Of a DNA stretch of 64,000 nt, positions 1 to 9,326 are shown one piece after another. The position numbers and the translations under genes are program-made. Numbering within the stretch: position 1 is the stretch's first letter; the number at the start of each line of letters is the position of its first letter. The DNA lies in contig JAUQWO010000088.1 of assembly GCA_030835135.1 (NCBI GenBank), positions 86,784 to 150,783 of the forward strand, read 5' to 3'. Source of the stretch: Bacteroidota bacterium. GTDB lineage: Bacteria > Bacteroidota > Ignavibacteria > UBA10030 > UBA6906. The notes below the pieces were generated by a model, which saw only the letters and a list, made by a program, of their open reading frames with translations, had not been told where the DNA came from and made no database searches.

Positions 1-844
1 GATATGTGGCAGGTTCGCCGATGCGCTCTGCAACGTTCGATGACGTGTGCGGGTCGCCATGGCACTGCGTGCACTCCATCTTGGCTGCGACCGTATCCGT
101 GGCGGAGGCTCCGTGGCAGGTCATGCATGTTCCGACCGAGGCCGGGGCGACATACAACGGAGCGAAGGATCCTGCGAGTTCATCATTCAGGATCTTGGCG
201 GCGTACGCGGCCACGTCGCCGGTCAGGCGCGCGCAGCGTTCTTTCCGTTCGGCGGAGGAGTTCTTGAAGCCGGCAGCCTCCACCCACAGCGCGTTGGATG
301 TATGGCAGAGAACCGAGCCGCTGATGGTTTGCACGAGGGACTGGTCGTACCTGTTTTCTGTGAACGTATGGGCTACGGCGCGGTCATTGGACTGGTCTGT
401 GGGGAACTTGGATTGGGTATACCAACCGAAGAGTTCGCTGGCAAGCACGCTGATGCGCGCCTGAGCAGAGACGAGGGAGATCACAGCGGCTGCGCCGTTG
501 GGTGCGCCACAGGTGGCCCCCCAGCCCGCTCCACCTCCTGAACCGTACACCATGATCTCTGCGGGGAACGAGCTCCACGGTTCACCGATCTTCTCTGCGA
601 GGGCTTTCACCAGCCCGTAGAAGGCGCCATAGCAGCAACCTTTGGCGTAGTATGCCTGATGGCCGTAGTTGCGGACCACCTCCACATCGAGGGCCTGGTA
701 GGGGTATGGCCAGGCGGCCATGGACGGGCCAGCAGAGAGAGGTGAACGTGACACAAGGCTGAGGGCGCCAGCGCCGACGGCCATTGCCGCGACGGCCTTT
801 GTCCCGTTCTGAAGGAATTGCTTCCTGGTAAGTGCATCGGACAT
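1..844 (-). CDS. Split-Soret-like di-haem cytochrome c, C_GCAxxG_C_C family, partial
   Basis: The gene runs off the left edge; about 281 N-terminal residues are present and no stop is seen. The N-terminus has a Tat-like TRKQFLQNG motif followed by an Ala/Gly hydrophobic stretch, so the protein is probably exported. The middle carries the cysteine pattern of the C_GCAxxG_C_C redox family: GCCYGAF near residue 65, TCGAPNG near 110, and later cysteines in VLCHTSN and ERCARL. The C-terminal part has two c-type haem sites, CMTCH and CTQCH. This combination resembles split-Soret cytochrome c of Desulfovibrio, a family known to bind two haems c and an iron-sulfur centre; that assignment is inference from motifs. 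The ATG follows GGAGATCACC. It was recovered by reading the minus strand to the edge. The electron partner is unknown. Confidence 0.72.
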   Translation of the reverse strand, partial: MSDALTRKQFLQNGTKAVAAMAVGAGALSLVSRSPLSAGPSMAAWPYPYQALDVEVVRNYGHQAYYAKGCCYGAFYGLVKALAEKIGEPWSSFPAEIMVYGSGGGAGWGATCGAPNGAAAVISLVSAQARISVLASELFGWYTQSKFPTDQSNDRAVAHTFTENRYDQSLVQTISGSVLCHTSNALWVEAAGFKNSSAERKERCARLTGDVAAYAAKILNDELAGSFAPLYVAPASVGTCMTCHGASATDTVAAKMECTQCHGDPHTSSNVAERIGEPATY

Positions 845-952
845 GGTGATCTCCTCGATCGGTGAGGTGTGTGTGTGGGCTGGTGCGAGGGTGGGATTTG
901 CTGACACTCCCCCGGACGAGAGAGACCATTCAACAGTTGTACCAAAAATCTG

Positions 953-981
953 TTGTTAACGATTGGTAGATTTATCGTCAA
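953..981 (-). promoter_or_regulatory. Candidate promoter for the cytochrome gene
   Basis: On the minus strand TTGACG (976-981) is followed after exactly 17 bases by TAACAA (953-958). The start codon lies about 110 bases downstream. An imperfect palindrome, CAACAG at 931-936 and CTGTTG at 950-955, overlaps the -10 region and could be an operator. The match is only a consensus resemblance. The rest of 845-1104 shows no convincing gene. Confidence 0.3.
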
Positions 982-1104
982 CTCTGGAAGGCAGAAATCG
1001 CGGATTTGGGAATTGGATATTCGTTTTTGAGAAGAGTGATGACATTCGCATCACCGTATGCGTCGATGATGTAGAAGATCTCATCAGTATCGACGCTGCT
1101 CTCC

Positions 1105-2304
1105 TCAGATGATCCGCACGCGGATCGTGTGCGCCACATTCTGCAGATCGTCGAAGAGCGCATCCTTGTAGTGCGCGTCCACATCCGCAAGCACGTACCC
1201 GATGTGTTCGTTCGTGCGGAGGTACTGGGTGATGACGTTCACATTGTTCTTCCCGAAGATCCCGTTGATCTGCGAGAGCACGCCCGGAACATTCTCGTGG
1301 ATGTGCAACAGGCGGTGTGCCGGATGCCCGTCCGTACGCGGGGCTGTGATGCGGGGGAAATTCACGCTCGCCGTTGTCGCGCCGGTGGCAACGTATTCCA
1401 CAAGCTTCCCCGACACGAACTCGGCGATATTCTCCTGGGCTTCCTCCGTGCTGCCCCCGATGTGCGGGGTGAGCAGAACGTTCGGGAGTCCGTGGAGCGG
1501 TGTCGTGAACGGCTCATTGCCGTCCCGTGGTTCGGTGGGGAAGACATCGACCGCTGCCCCGGAGAGGTGCCCGGACCGCAGTGCCGCGGCCATTGCCTCG
1601 ATGTCCACCACGTGCCCACGGCTGAGGTTCAGCAGGCATGCGCCGGGTTTCATCAGGGCGAGCGCCCGCTCGGAGATCATGTTCGTGTTGGCGGGACTCC
1701 CGTCCACGTGGACGGTCACGATGTCCGCGATCCGGAGGACCTCATCCACGGACCCCAGTCGCGTCGCATTGCCGATCGACAGCTTATCGACCGTGTCGAA
1801 GTAGTAGACGTCCATCCCCATGGCTTCGGCAAGCGTGGAGACCTGTGAACCGATGTTGCCGAACCCGATGATACCGAGCTTCTTGCCCCGCACTTCGCGG
1901 GCGTGATCGGCGGATTTCTCCCAGCCGCCCGCATGGGCGCGGACGATCTTCGGATACACACGCCGGACGAGGAAGATGATCTCGGCGATGACCAGCTCCG
2001 CCACGCTCCGGGTATTGCTATAGGGAGCGTTGAAGACCGCGACGCCCTTCAATGATGCTGCCCGCAGATCGATCTGGTTCGTCCCGATGCAGAAGGCGCC
2101 GACCGCCAGGAGATCCGGCGCATGGGCCAGGACACGTTCGGTGATCTGGGTGCGCGAGCGTATCCCGAGAAGCGCGACGCCCTTCAATGCCTTGATGAGT
2201 TCATCGTCATCCATCGCGCCGGCAGCGGATTCGATGGTGGCTCCTCCGCGGTGGAAGGCTTCGTGGGCGCGCGGGTGGATGTTCTCGAGCAGCAGTGCTT
2301 TCAT
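1105..2304 (-). CDS. serA: D-3-phosphoglycerate dehydrogenase
   Basis: This enzyme catalyses the first step of serine biosynthesis, NAD-dependent oxidation of 3-phosphoglycerate to 3-phosphohydroxypyruvate, in the cytoplasm. The 399-residue protein has the E. coli-type architecture: substrate and NAD domains containing FCIGTNQIDL, NTRSVAELVI, the Rossmann motif GIIGFGNIG, and the catalytic LSRGHVVD, VFPTEP and LTPHIGGST segments, then a C-terminal ACT domain starting at HIHENVPGVLSQING, the part that binds serine in feedback-inhibited members. The ATG at 2304 was chosen because GAGGAG lies ten bases upstream; a GTG eight codons earlier is in frame but lacks a site. It follows the glycosidase gene on the same strand after about 60 bases. 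No serC or serB is in the window. Confidence 0.95.
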   Translation of the reverse strand: MKALLLENIHPRAHEAFHRGGATIESAAGAMDDDELIKALKGVALLGIRSRTQITERVLAHAPDLLAVGAFCIGTNQIDLRAASLKGVAVFNAPYSNTRSVAELVIAEIIFLVRRVYPKIVRAHAGGWEKSADHAREVRGKKLGIIGFGNIGSQVSTLAEAMGMDVYYFDTVDKLSIGNATRLGSVDEVLRIADIVTVHVDGSPANTNMISERALALMKPGACLLNLSRGHVVDIEAMAAALRSGHLSGAAVDVFPTEPRDGNEPFTTPLHGLPNVLLTPHIGGSTEEAQENIAEFVSGKLVEYVATGATTASVNFPRITAPRTDGHPAHRLLHIHENVPGVLSQINGIFGKNNVNVITQYLRTNEHIGYVLADVDAHYKDALFDDLQNVAHTIRVRII

Positions 2305-2365
2305 GTCCTTCAGACTCCTCAGTGTCACACGTACGGCCGGATCGTCAGCCGCCCGGTATCATCGC

Positions 2366-4681
2366 TCACCGGTCGGGTATCGCAGGGGAGACCGGCAGGA
2401 GGGTGGCTCCTGTGCCGGGGTCGAGCACGAGCGTATGGTTGCCCGGCGGCAGATCGAACCGCACGGTCTTTCCGGAGCGCAACGTGATCGTGTGCGCGCC
2501 GCCGTTCTTCATATGGACCACGAGCAGGCCGTTGCCGGCATACACGATCTCGCCGTTCGTGGCGTACACATGCGCACCGCCCGACCGGAGAATGGAACGT
2601 AGTGGCTGGTCCGCGGCGTGCGGGACAGCGATATACCATGCCTGATGGTCGTGGAAGACCTTGCGTGCGACCGCGGCGTGGCCGCTTGCGACGTATGACC
2701 CGAACACTTCCGCGGCGGGGTCATCGACGGCGAACAGGGGTGCGAGCGGCGTCGTGCCGGTGGTGTAAGTGCGTGCGGTATCGCCAGGCATCAGGATGCG
2801 CACCGCGGGTGCCGTAGCGGTCGTTTCGGCGATCAGGGAGAACCCGGTGAGGGCCGTGCAGTGCCCGACGTCCAATGTGCTACCATCACTGTAGCCCGGT
2901 GCGTAATACCAGACCACCGTGCGTCCGGCTGAAGCGACCTGTGTGCGGAGGTATGTGCGTTGTTCCGGGGTGAGGACCCAGATATTACCGAAGACGATGG
3001 TCTTGTAGTGACGGAGGTCGACGAGGGGAAGATCGTCGAGATGGACCGGATCGAACACCACGCCGCTCTTGAATGCGGCAAGCGTGGCATGGTCGATCGT
3101 GAGCGTACTGAACGGGTCGGTTCCGCGCAGGCTTGCCGTGTGATAGAAGCTTCCGGTATCATAGACGAAGAGCACATCCGCATCACTCGTATAGGGTGAG
3201 CGCAACCGGGCATCAGCGATCACCTTCATGGCGCTGATGTCCTGCATGATCACGGAGTGATCCCATGTGCCCCTGCTGCCGCGCTGGTTGTACCGGACAT
3301 TGTCCAGATCGACACCCGCCACGCCGAAATCGTAGAACCACAGTCCCATCCCCTTCGTTGCGCTGAACAGGACATTGCGCCGTACGGCGGCGACCCCGTT
3401 CCGGAGGATGAGGTCGTGGTCGCCGGCCTGCGGGATCGGGATCGTTGGTTCGGCGTCCATCTCGTCCAGCCAGAGTTTCCGGTGGAGCCGGACAGACATG
3501 ATCAGGCTGCGTGAGCGGTAGGCATCGCCCGGTTTCAGGGCTTCCGGTTCATAGGCCTGAGGACCGGAGAGATAATCGATGAACGGGGAAGCAAGGACCC
3601 GTTGGAGTTCGAGGTGTCCGCCGGCGGCCTGCCGGCCGAACGTGGAGAAGTAGTACCCGTAGAACGTGCCGGCGATCAGCGGGCGGGGCCATGCCTCCTT
3701 TGCCGTGCGCGCGAAGTGGATGATATTATCGGCGACCAGTTCATGCACGCAGCGGTAATAGTCCATCGTACGGCCTTCGGTGGCCGGGTCGCGGAAGATG
3801 CCCCGCGTGGCGCTCCGTGCATCCAGTCCGGGCACGCGTGCCGAGGCGAAGGTGACGGCGGGATCGTTCCATGCGCGGCGGAGCGCCTCCTCGGAACCGT
3901 AGCGCTTCTTCAGCCAGCTCGCGAACACGTGGTTCATCGGTTCGCTGACATCCGGTTCGTTCCGGTAGAACCCCCAGTTATGCCATTCGCCGTAGACGCC
4001 GTTGGCGACCTGGATCCCGGCGAGCGCGCGGCCCTCGGGAGTTCGTGCCAGGAGGCGGAGGAACTCGCGGAGGCGCGCAGTGGCTTCGGTCTTCCAGAGG
4101 GCTGATGCCATGCTGACACGTTCCGCGGGACCGTTATCTTCTTCGATGATGCGCGGGAATCCTTCCGTGCTTTCATTCCGGGGATGGGTATCCGCATAGC
4201 GCACCCACTCTTCCGGGTGGCGGCGCATCCACCATTTGGGTGCGGTCACGTGAAAGCGGATGATGACACCGGCATCTCGCCGTGCCTGCAGCACGCCGGC
4301 GATCTGGCGGCGAGCGAGGGAGATGTCCATCGTTCCATCTTCCCGCCAGCAATGATCGAAGAAGAGGTCCACCTGGAAGAGGCGGAACCCGCGTGCAGCG
4401 AACTGTCCGATGGTGCGCGCGGGAAGTTCTTCCCAGGACCACCGTCCTCCGGGGACATCCGTCAGGGCATAGATCATCGGGCTGACCGCCTCACCATTGA
4501 GGTGGATCGTCGGTCGTCCGTTGACCATGCGCACATCGGAGCGCAAGGCGGTTGCTGCGCTGGCCTCCGTTCCGGAGGCTGCGGGGAGGCACAGGCTCAG
4601 CGCAAGCAGGCCTGTAAGGAAGAGGCGGCGGTCTTTGCCCGGCCGTCGGCGGGGGCGGAGGTGATCCTGGGCAAAATGCAT
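2366..4681 (-). CDS. Secreted GH42-like beta-galactosidase-type glycoside hydrolase
   Basis: The 771-residue product starts with a basic stretch and a signal peptide (LFLTGLLALSLCLPAASG), so it is exported. The body looks like a clan GH-A (beta/alpha)8 hydrolase of the GH42 beta-galactosidase type: FRLFQVDLFFDHCW and HVTAPKWWMRRHPEEWV are typical barrel segments, NGVYGEWHNWG likely holds the acid/base Glu, and LWLDEMDAEPT may hold the nucleophile. Residues of about 500-650 (DVLFVYDTGSFYHT, YKTIVFGNIWVLTPEQR) resemble the flavodoxin-like trimerisation domain of GH42 enzymes. The substrate is not certain. The ATG at 4681 puts the signal peptide near the N-terminus; an upstream in-frame TTG would only add hydrophobic residues. 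Shine-Dalgarno support is weak. Confidence 0.72.
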   Translation of the reverse strand: MHFAQDHLRPRRRPGKDRRLFLTGLLALSLCLPAASGTEASAATALRSDVRMVNGRPTIHLNGEAVSPMIYALTDVPGGRWSWEELPARTIGQFAARGFRLFQVDLFFDHCWREDGTMDISLARRQIAGVLQARRDAGVIIRFHVTAPKWWMRRHPEEWVRYADTHPRNESTEGFPRIIEEDNGPAERVSMASALWKTEATARLREFLRLLARTPEGRALAGIQVANGVYGEWHNWGFYRNEPDVSEPMNHVFASWLKKRYGSEEALRRAWNDPAVTFASARVPGLDARSATRGIFRDPATEGRTMDYYRCVHELVADNIIHFARTAKEAWPRPLIAGTFYGYYFSTFGRQAAGGHLELQRVLASPFIDYLSGPQAYEPEALKPGDAYRSRSLIMSVRLHRKLWLDEMDAEPTIPIPQAGDHDLILRNGVAAVRRNVLFSATKGMGLWFYDFGVAGVDLDNVRYNQRGSRGTWDHSVIMQDISAMKVIADARLRSPYTSDADVLFVYDTGSFYHTASLRGTDPFSTLTIDHATLAAFKSGVVFDPVHLDDLPLVDLRHYKTIVFGNIWVLTPEQRTYLRTQVASAGRTVVWYYAPGYSDGSTLDVGHCTALTGFSLIAETTATAPAVRILMPGDTARTYTTGTTPLAPLFAVDDPAAEVFGSYVASGHAAVARKVFHDHQAWYIAVPHAADQPLRSILRSGGAHVYATNGEIVYAGNGLLVVHMKNGGAHTITLRSGKTVRFDLPPGNHTLVLDPGTGATLLPVSPAIPDR

Positions 4682-4996
4682 GGAAAAGGATAGCAAAAAG
4701 TTCGAAAGAAACAAAACCCTTGGAAGTGACCCGGGAAAATCGTATCATTGTGTACTGCAAACCAGCAGCATTCCGTAACCGGTCATCGTATCGGGAGCGG
4801 ACGTGAGAGTGTCGCTCTCCGATCATGATGCGCAAGGTTTTGACGGGACGGATGTTGTTGACCGCGACAAGCGGATCCCTCCGGATATCGTTCACGTAAC
4901 GATCACTTCCCACTCGGCGTAACGCCAGCAGAACTTCGCACCAGTATGTATACTGGGCGTGCAGGATATTGTCTTCAACTATTTCAGGTTTCCCTC
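4682..4996. other. Intergenic region between divergent genes
   Basis: About 315 bases separate the glycosidase and the helicase. I see no convincing coding sequence. A small hairpin, GAGAG/CTCTC around TGTCG, lies at 4806-4820. Promoters for both neighbours must lie here, but no clear -35/-10 pair stands out. Confidence 0.5.
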
Positions 4997-6544
4997 ATGG
5001 GATTTTCCTCACTGGGCCTTTCAGGTCCTGTCATGCAGGGTGTTGCAGCGGCCGGCTATACGGTCCCGACACCCATTCAATCACTTGCTATCCGCCCTGC
5101 CCTTGCAGGCCGTGATATCATCGGTCTTGCCCAGACGGGCACGGGGAAGACGGCCGCATTCGTGCTGCCGCTCCTCAACCAGTTGTCGACCGAGGCCGGG
5201 GACCGCGGGCGTCATGCTCCTCCCCGTGCACTGGTCCTTACCCCGACCCGCGAACTGGCACAGCAGATCCATAAGGCCGTGGACACCTACGGCAAATTCC
5301 TGTCCCTCCGTTCCATTGCCGTGTACGGCGGGGTGGACATGAACAAGCAGCTCAAATTGATGGCCCGCGGCGTTGACATCGTCATCGCCACGCCGGGCAG
5401 GTTGCTCGATCACATGCAGCGGAAGTCCGTCAGCCTGGGGTCCGTGAAGGTCCTCGTGCTGGACGAGGCGGACCGCATGCTGGACATGGGCTTCATCAAG
5501 GATGTCCGGACGATCATTGCCGGCGTGCCCAGGGTGCGGCAGACGATGCTCTTCTCGGCCACCATGCCCGAAGAGATCGAGTCGCTGGCGAGCGAGGTCC
5601 TGAACGATCCCGAGACCGTGGAAGCCGGCGAGCGCCGGAACCCGGTCGAGACCATCGAGCAGCATTTCTATTCCGTGCAGCCCGATGCCAAGAGTGCGCT
5701 GTTGATGCACGCCATCGAGCAGGAGAAGATGGAGAGCGTGCTGGTGTTCACGCGCACGAAGCACGGTGCCGACAAGATCGCGCGCCGGCTCGACCGTGCG
5801 GGGATCAGCACCGCGGCGATCCATTCCAACCGGACGCAGGGTCAGCGTGACCGTGCGCTGGAGTCGTTCAAGCGCGGATCGATCCGTGTGCTTGTGGCCA
5901 CGGACATCGCGGCCCGCGGCATCGATGTGAACGGCATCTCGCATGTCGTGAACCTCGATATTCCGCAGCAGGCGGAAGATTACATCCATCGCATCGGCCG
6001 TACGGGCCGGGCGGGTGCCGAAGGGGATGCGATCACGTTCGTGACGCGTGAGGACCAGCAGTTCCTTCGCAGGATCGAGAAATACACCGGGAAGCACATT
6101 GCGATCCGGTCGTATCCCGGCTTCGTGGCACCCCCGCCGTCCGCGAAGACGCCCGGGCATCATGCGTCTGCCCCGAGGACGTCAGGGCATCATACGTCTG
6201 CTCCGCGGCATGGTGCGCATCAATCCCCGCAGCCCCAGTCGGCATCGCATCAGCCGGTAACGAACGCCTCCACGCAGCAGATCACCGCTGCGCAGGCACC
6301 TGCGCGGCGGTTCTCCCCGCGTCCGGGCTCCGCGCCGAAAGCCGCGGTGGACCGTGTGTACCGTCCGGCCGGACAGTCGGGCGCGCCGAAGAAGAAGGCC
6401 GGTGGCGCCGGCAAGCCGTGGGAGAAGACCGCGGGAAAGAAGAAGCGGCGCACCCCGATGCTTGCCGTGCGGAAGAAGTCCCCGCCCAAGAAACTGGATG
6501 CGTTCTCGTCACACACCGGCGGTTCCGGCTGGTCCAATTACTGA
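4997..6544 (+). CDS. DEAD-box ATP-dependent RNA helicase, RhlE-like
   Basis: A 515-residue cytoplasmic RNA helicase that uses ATP to remodel RNA duplexes, as in ribosome assembly or RNA decay. All core motifs are present in order: the Q-motif region FSSLGLSGPV...PTPIQ, motif I AQTGTGKT, PTRELAQQ, motif II DEAD, motif III SAT, VFTRTKHGADKIARRL, ATDIAARGID and motif VI HRIGRTGRAG. The last 130 residues form a low-complexity basic tail rich in His, Ala, Pro and Lys, typical of RhlE-like proteins and likely an RNA-binding extension; part is encoded by an imperfect DNA direct repeat near 6157-6215. The ATG at 4997 was chosen because the protein then begins at MGFSSLGLSG as in family members; an in-frame ATG at 4946 would add 17 unrelated residues. 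typA follows 15 bases downstream. Confidence 0.92.
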   Translation: MGFSSLGLSGPVMQGVAAAGYTVPTPIQSLAIRPALAGRDIIGLAQTGTGKTAAFVLPLLNQLSTEAGDRGRHAPPRALVLTPTRELAQQIHKAVDTYGKFLSLRSIAVYGGVDMNKQLKLMARGVDIVIATPGRLLDHMQRKSVSLGSVKVLVLDEADRMLDMGFIKDVRTIIAGVPRVRQTMLFSATMPEEIESLASEVLNDPETVEAGERRNPVETIEQHFYSVQPDAKSALLMHAIEQEKMESVLVFTRTKHGADKIARRLDRAGISTAAIHSNRTQGQRDRALESFKRGSIRVLVATDIAARGIDVNGISHVVNLDIPQQAEDYIHRIGRTGRAGAEGDAITFVTREDQQFLRRIEKYTGKHIAIRSYPGFVAPPPSAKTPGHHASAPRTSGHHTSAPRHGAHQSPQPQSASHQPVTNASTQQITAAQAPARRFSPRPGSAPKAAVDRVYRPAGQSGAPKKKAGGAGKPWEKTAGKKKRRTPMLAVRKKSPPKKLDAFSSHTGGSGWSNY

Positions 6545-6559
6545 CACTGACATTTTCGG

Positions 6560-8401
6560 ATGCACATGCACAGCAAAGAAACGATCCGCAACATCGCCAT
6601 CATCGCCCACGTGGATCATGGGAAGACGACGCTCGTGGACCACATGCTGCGTCAAACGGGCACGTTCCGTTCGAACCAGACGTTGGTGACGAGGGTCATG
6701 GACTCGAATGACCTCGAGCGTGAGCGCGGCATCACCATCCTGGCCAAGAACACCGCCATCAATTATAAGGGCACGAAGATCAACATTGTGGACACTCCCG
6801 GCCACGCCGATTTCGGCGGGGAAGTGGAGCGGACCCTCACGATGGTGGACGGCGTGCTGCTGCTGGTGGACGCCGCCGAAGGGCCGCTCCCGGGCACGAA
6901 GTTCGTGCTCAAGAAATCGCTCGACCTGAACCGGAAGCCGATCGTGGTCATCAACAAGATCGACCGGAAGGATGCGCGCGCCCACGAAGTGCTGGACGAG
7001 GTGTTTGACCTTTTCCTGTCCCTGGGTGCGAACGAAGAGCAGCTGGATTTCCCGACGATCTACTGCATCGCCAAGCAGGGGATCGCGAAGAACGAACTGG
7101 AAGATGAGGGTGTGAACCTCGAGCCGCTGCTGGACGCGATCGTCAAGCACGTACCGCCGCCTCCGGGCGATCCGAACGGATTGTTCCAGATGCTGGTGAC
7201 CACCATCGATTACAATGACTATCTCGGGCGACTGGGCATCGGCCGGATCCATCGTGGCGCCGTCAAACTCGGTTCCCCGATGCACATCGTGCACCGGGAT
7301 GGGGTCGTGGAAGATGCCCGCGTGACCAAGATCTACACCTTCGACGGTCTCAAACGCCTCGAAGTCGAAGAGGCCGGCGTGGGCGACATCATTGCGGTGG
7401 CCGGGATGGAGGATGTGGACATCGGCGAGACCATCGCCGATGCCGGTGATCCTACCCAGCTGCCGTTCGTGGCGATCGAAGAGCCGACGCTGTCCATGAA
7501 CTTCATCGTGAACAACAGTCCGTTCGCGGGCCGGGATGGGAAGTATGTCACCACCCGTCACCTGAGCGAACGGTTGATCCGCGAGCTGCGATCGAATGTC
7601 AGTCTGCGCATCGAGCTCACCGACTCGCCCGACACGTTCAAAGTGAGCGGCCGTGGTGAGTTGCATCTGGCGATCCTCATCGAGACCATGCGGCGTGAAG
7701 GGTACGAGTTCCAGGTGTCGCGTCCCGAGGTGATCTACAAGCGCATCGACGATGTGCTCTCGGAGCCGATGGAGCACGTGATCATCGACGTGCCGGAGGA
7801 ATTCGTCGGGGTGGTCATCGAGAACATCGGCCGCCGGCGCGGCGAGATGAAGAACATGATCGCGTCACCGGGCAATACCCGGCTCGAGTTCATCGTGCCC
7901 GCGCGTGGCCTCATCGGATTCCGCGGTGAGTTCATGACGCAGACCAAGGGCACCGGGATCCTGCATCACAATTTCCACGGGTACGACCCGTACAAGGGCG
8001 ACATCACGCAGCGCACGAAGGGTGCCCTGGTATCGATGGAGACCGGCGATTCGGTTGCGTATGGCATGTGGAAACTGTCGGAGCGTTCCGTGTTCTTCAT
8101 CGATCCCGGCACGAAGGTGTACGAGGGGATGATCGTGGGCGAGAACTCCCGCGAGCACGACATGACGGTGAACGTCTGCAAGACGAAGCAGCTCACGAAT
8201 ATGCGCGCCTCCGGGTCGGATGAGGCCGTGCGGTTGGAGCCGGCCCGCCTGCTCACGCTGGAACAGGCCATCGAGTGGATCGGCGACGACGAGCTCGTGG
8301 AGGTGACACCGCAGAGCATCCGGTTACGCAAACGTCATCTCAACGCGGACGTCCGGAAACGGATGGGCAAGAAGGTGGCGGAAGCCGACGCCGAAGCATA
8401 A
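6560..8401 (+). CDS. typA: Ribosome-associated translational GTPase TypA/BipA
   Basis: A 613-residue translational GTPase of the EF-G superfamily that binds 70S ribosomes and supports ribosome assembly and stress or low-temperature growth. G1 is AHVDHGKTT, switch I ends in ERERGITI, G3 is DTPGHADF, G4 is NKID, and the later EF-G-like domains include the BipA-typical [17 protein letters not shown] and the C-terminal [12 protein letters not shown] segment. Length matches the family. The first ATG is at 6560; a second in-frame ATG at 6566 (MHSKETIRN) is equally possible, and the ribosome site is poor. It sits 15 bases after the helicase gene, so the two RNA/ribosome proteins are probably co-transcribed. 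A strong hairpin follows the stop. Confidence 0.96.
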   Translation: MHMHSKETIRNIAIIAHVDHGKTTLVDHMLRQTGTFRSNQTLVTRVMDSNDLERERGITILAKNTAINYKGTKINIVDTPGHADFGGEVERTLTMVDGVLLLVDAAEGPLPGTKFVLKKSLDLNRKPIVVINKIDRKDARAHEVLDEVFDLFLSLGANEEQLDFPTIYCIAKQGIAKNELEDEGVNLEPLLDAIVKHVPPPPGDPNGLFQMLVTTIDYNDYLGRLGIGRIHRGAVKLGSPMHIVHRDGVVEDARVTKIYTFDGLKRLEVEEAGVGDIIAVAGMEDVDIGETIADAGDPTQLPFVAIEEPTLSMNFIVNNSPFAGRDGKYVTTRHLSERLIRELRSNVSLRIELTDSPDTFKVSGRGELHLAILIETMRREGYEFQVSRPEVIYKRIDDVLSEPMEHVIIDVPEEFVGVVIENIGRRRGEMKNMIASPGNTRLEFIVPARGLIGFRGEFMTQTKGTGILHHNFHGYDPYKGDITQRTKGALVSMETGDSVAYGMWKLSERSVFFIDPGTKVYEGMIVGENSREHDMTVNVCKTKQLTNMRASGSDEAVRLEPARLLTLEQAIEWIGDDELVEVTPQSIRLRKRHLNADVRKRMGKKVAEADAEA

Positions 8402-8423
8402 GCAAGAATGAGGGTGTACAAAG

Positions 8424-8454
8424 AACGGGGTCCCGTGCGTTACGGGACCCCGTT
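8424..8454. terminator. Bidirectional terminator hairpin between typA and the barrel gene
   Basis: A perfect 13-bp stem, AACGGGGTCCCGT paired with ACGGGACCCCGTT around a five-base loop, lies between convergent stops at 8401 and 8479. There is no long T tract, so it is a strong hairpin rather than a textbook intrinsic terminator. Confidence 0.75.
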
Positions 8455-8478
8455 CGTGTGTTCAGCCGATGGTGCAGG

Positions 8479-9138
8479 TCAGAAGGTGATACCTGCGGTG
8501 ATGATCGGCACGTAGGTGCTGGTGCCTTCCTCCATCAAGACCCAGTTGACGCGGGCTTCGGCGTACAGCGCGAATGCGCTGAAGTCCAGGTCCGTGCCCA
8601 CGCCCGCATTGAATGCCCCGACGGTCTGGGTCTTGAGGATCGTGATCGGCGAGAGCTTCACGCCGTTCACCGACAGGATCACGTCGGTTGCGGTGACGTG
8701 GGTGATGCCGCCGCCGCCGGTGATGTAGGGTTTCACGACCGGCAGGGGAAGGATGGTCAGCTTCAGGTTCGCGGAACCCGAGATCATATCCACCTTGCCG
8801 CCATCTTCAAAGGCCACCGGGAACCCGGGCAGAACGCTCTGGACATAGCTCTTGAACTTGTCCTTGTCCGGCGAGAGGGTGAGGTAATCACCGGACACGC
8901 GGATCTTCAGGATCCCGAGGCCGAAATCGAGATGCACACCGCCGCCCAGGCCGAGGCCGTACACTTCTTCGATCGCCACCTGTGCCGTTCCGGTCGAGTT
9001 CGGAATGCCGGCGAGCTGTTTGGCCTTTGCATTGATGTCAGAATTGAACATATTACCATGGACACCGAAGCCGATCGACTGCGCCGAGGCCGATGCGGCC
9101 AGCAGCAGGGCCCCGAACAACAGGACATGACGTTTCAT
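8479..9138 (-). CDS. Outer-membrane beta-barrel protein, function unknown
   Basis: The 219-residue product has a cleavable signal peptide (MKRHVLLFGALLLAASASAQ). The rest alternates hydrophobic and Gly-rich segments such as LGLGGGVHLDFGLG, VKPYITGGGGITHV and AFNAGVGTDLDFSAFALYAEARV, and ends in an aromatic residue (IITAGITF), the usual mark of an outer-membrane beta-barrel recognised by BAM. It resembles small OmpA/OmpW-like barrels in general character, but no specific family is recognised. The ATG is preceded by GGAGGATGT. It is convergent with typA and divergent from the lipoprotein gene at 9327. Substrate and role cannot be deduced. Confidence 0.75.
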   Translation of the reverse strand: MKRHVLLFGALLLAASASAQSIGFGVHGNMFNSDINAKAKQLAGIPNSTGTAQVAIEEVYGLGLGGGVHLDFGLGILKIRVSGDYLTLSPDKDKFKSYVQSVLPGFPVAFEDGGKVDMISGSANLKLTILPLPVVKPYITGGGGITHVTATDVILSVNGVKLSPITILKTQTVGAFNAGVGTDLDFSAFALYAEARVNWVLMEEGTSTYVPIITAGITF

Positions 9139-9326
9139 ACATCCTCCACGTAGGTTGTGTATGCGAGTTGGAAAGAGGCGCGAGTGATCGTCGCTTCAGG
9201 AATGCTCTTGTTGAATCTATGGTGTTCTCTCCTCTTTTTCAAGTGCTTATTCCATTCGTGCAACAAATGAGGTCCGCGGTCGAACCTTTTGCCCCGTCAC
9301 CGTGTTTTTTGTTGTGGAGGCACATC

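Noticed and set aside
978..1104. Short minus-strand frame after serA that reads somewhat protein-like (IIDAYGDANVITLLKNE)
   Set aside because: No start codon with ribosome site lies outside serA, it is only about 40 codons, and the resemblance may be chance.
6509..7777. 422-codon minus-strand frame opposite typA
   Set aside because: Antisense shadow of a highly conserved GTPase.
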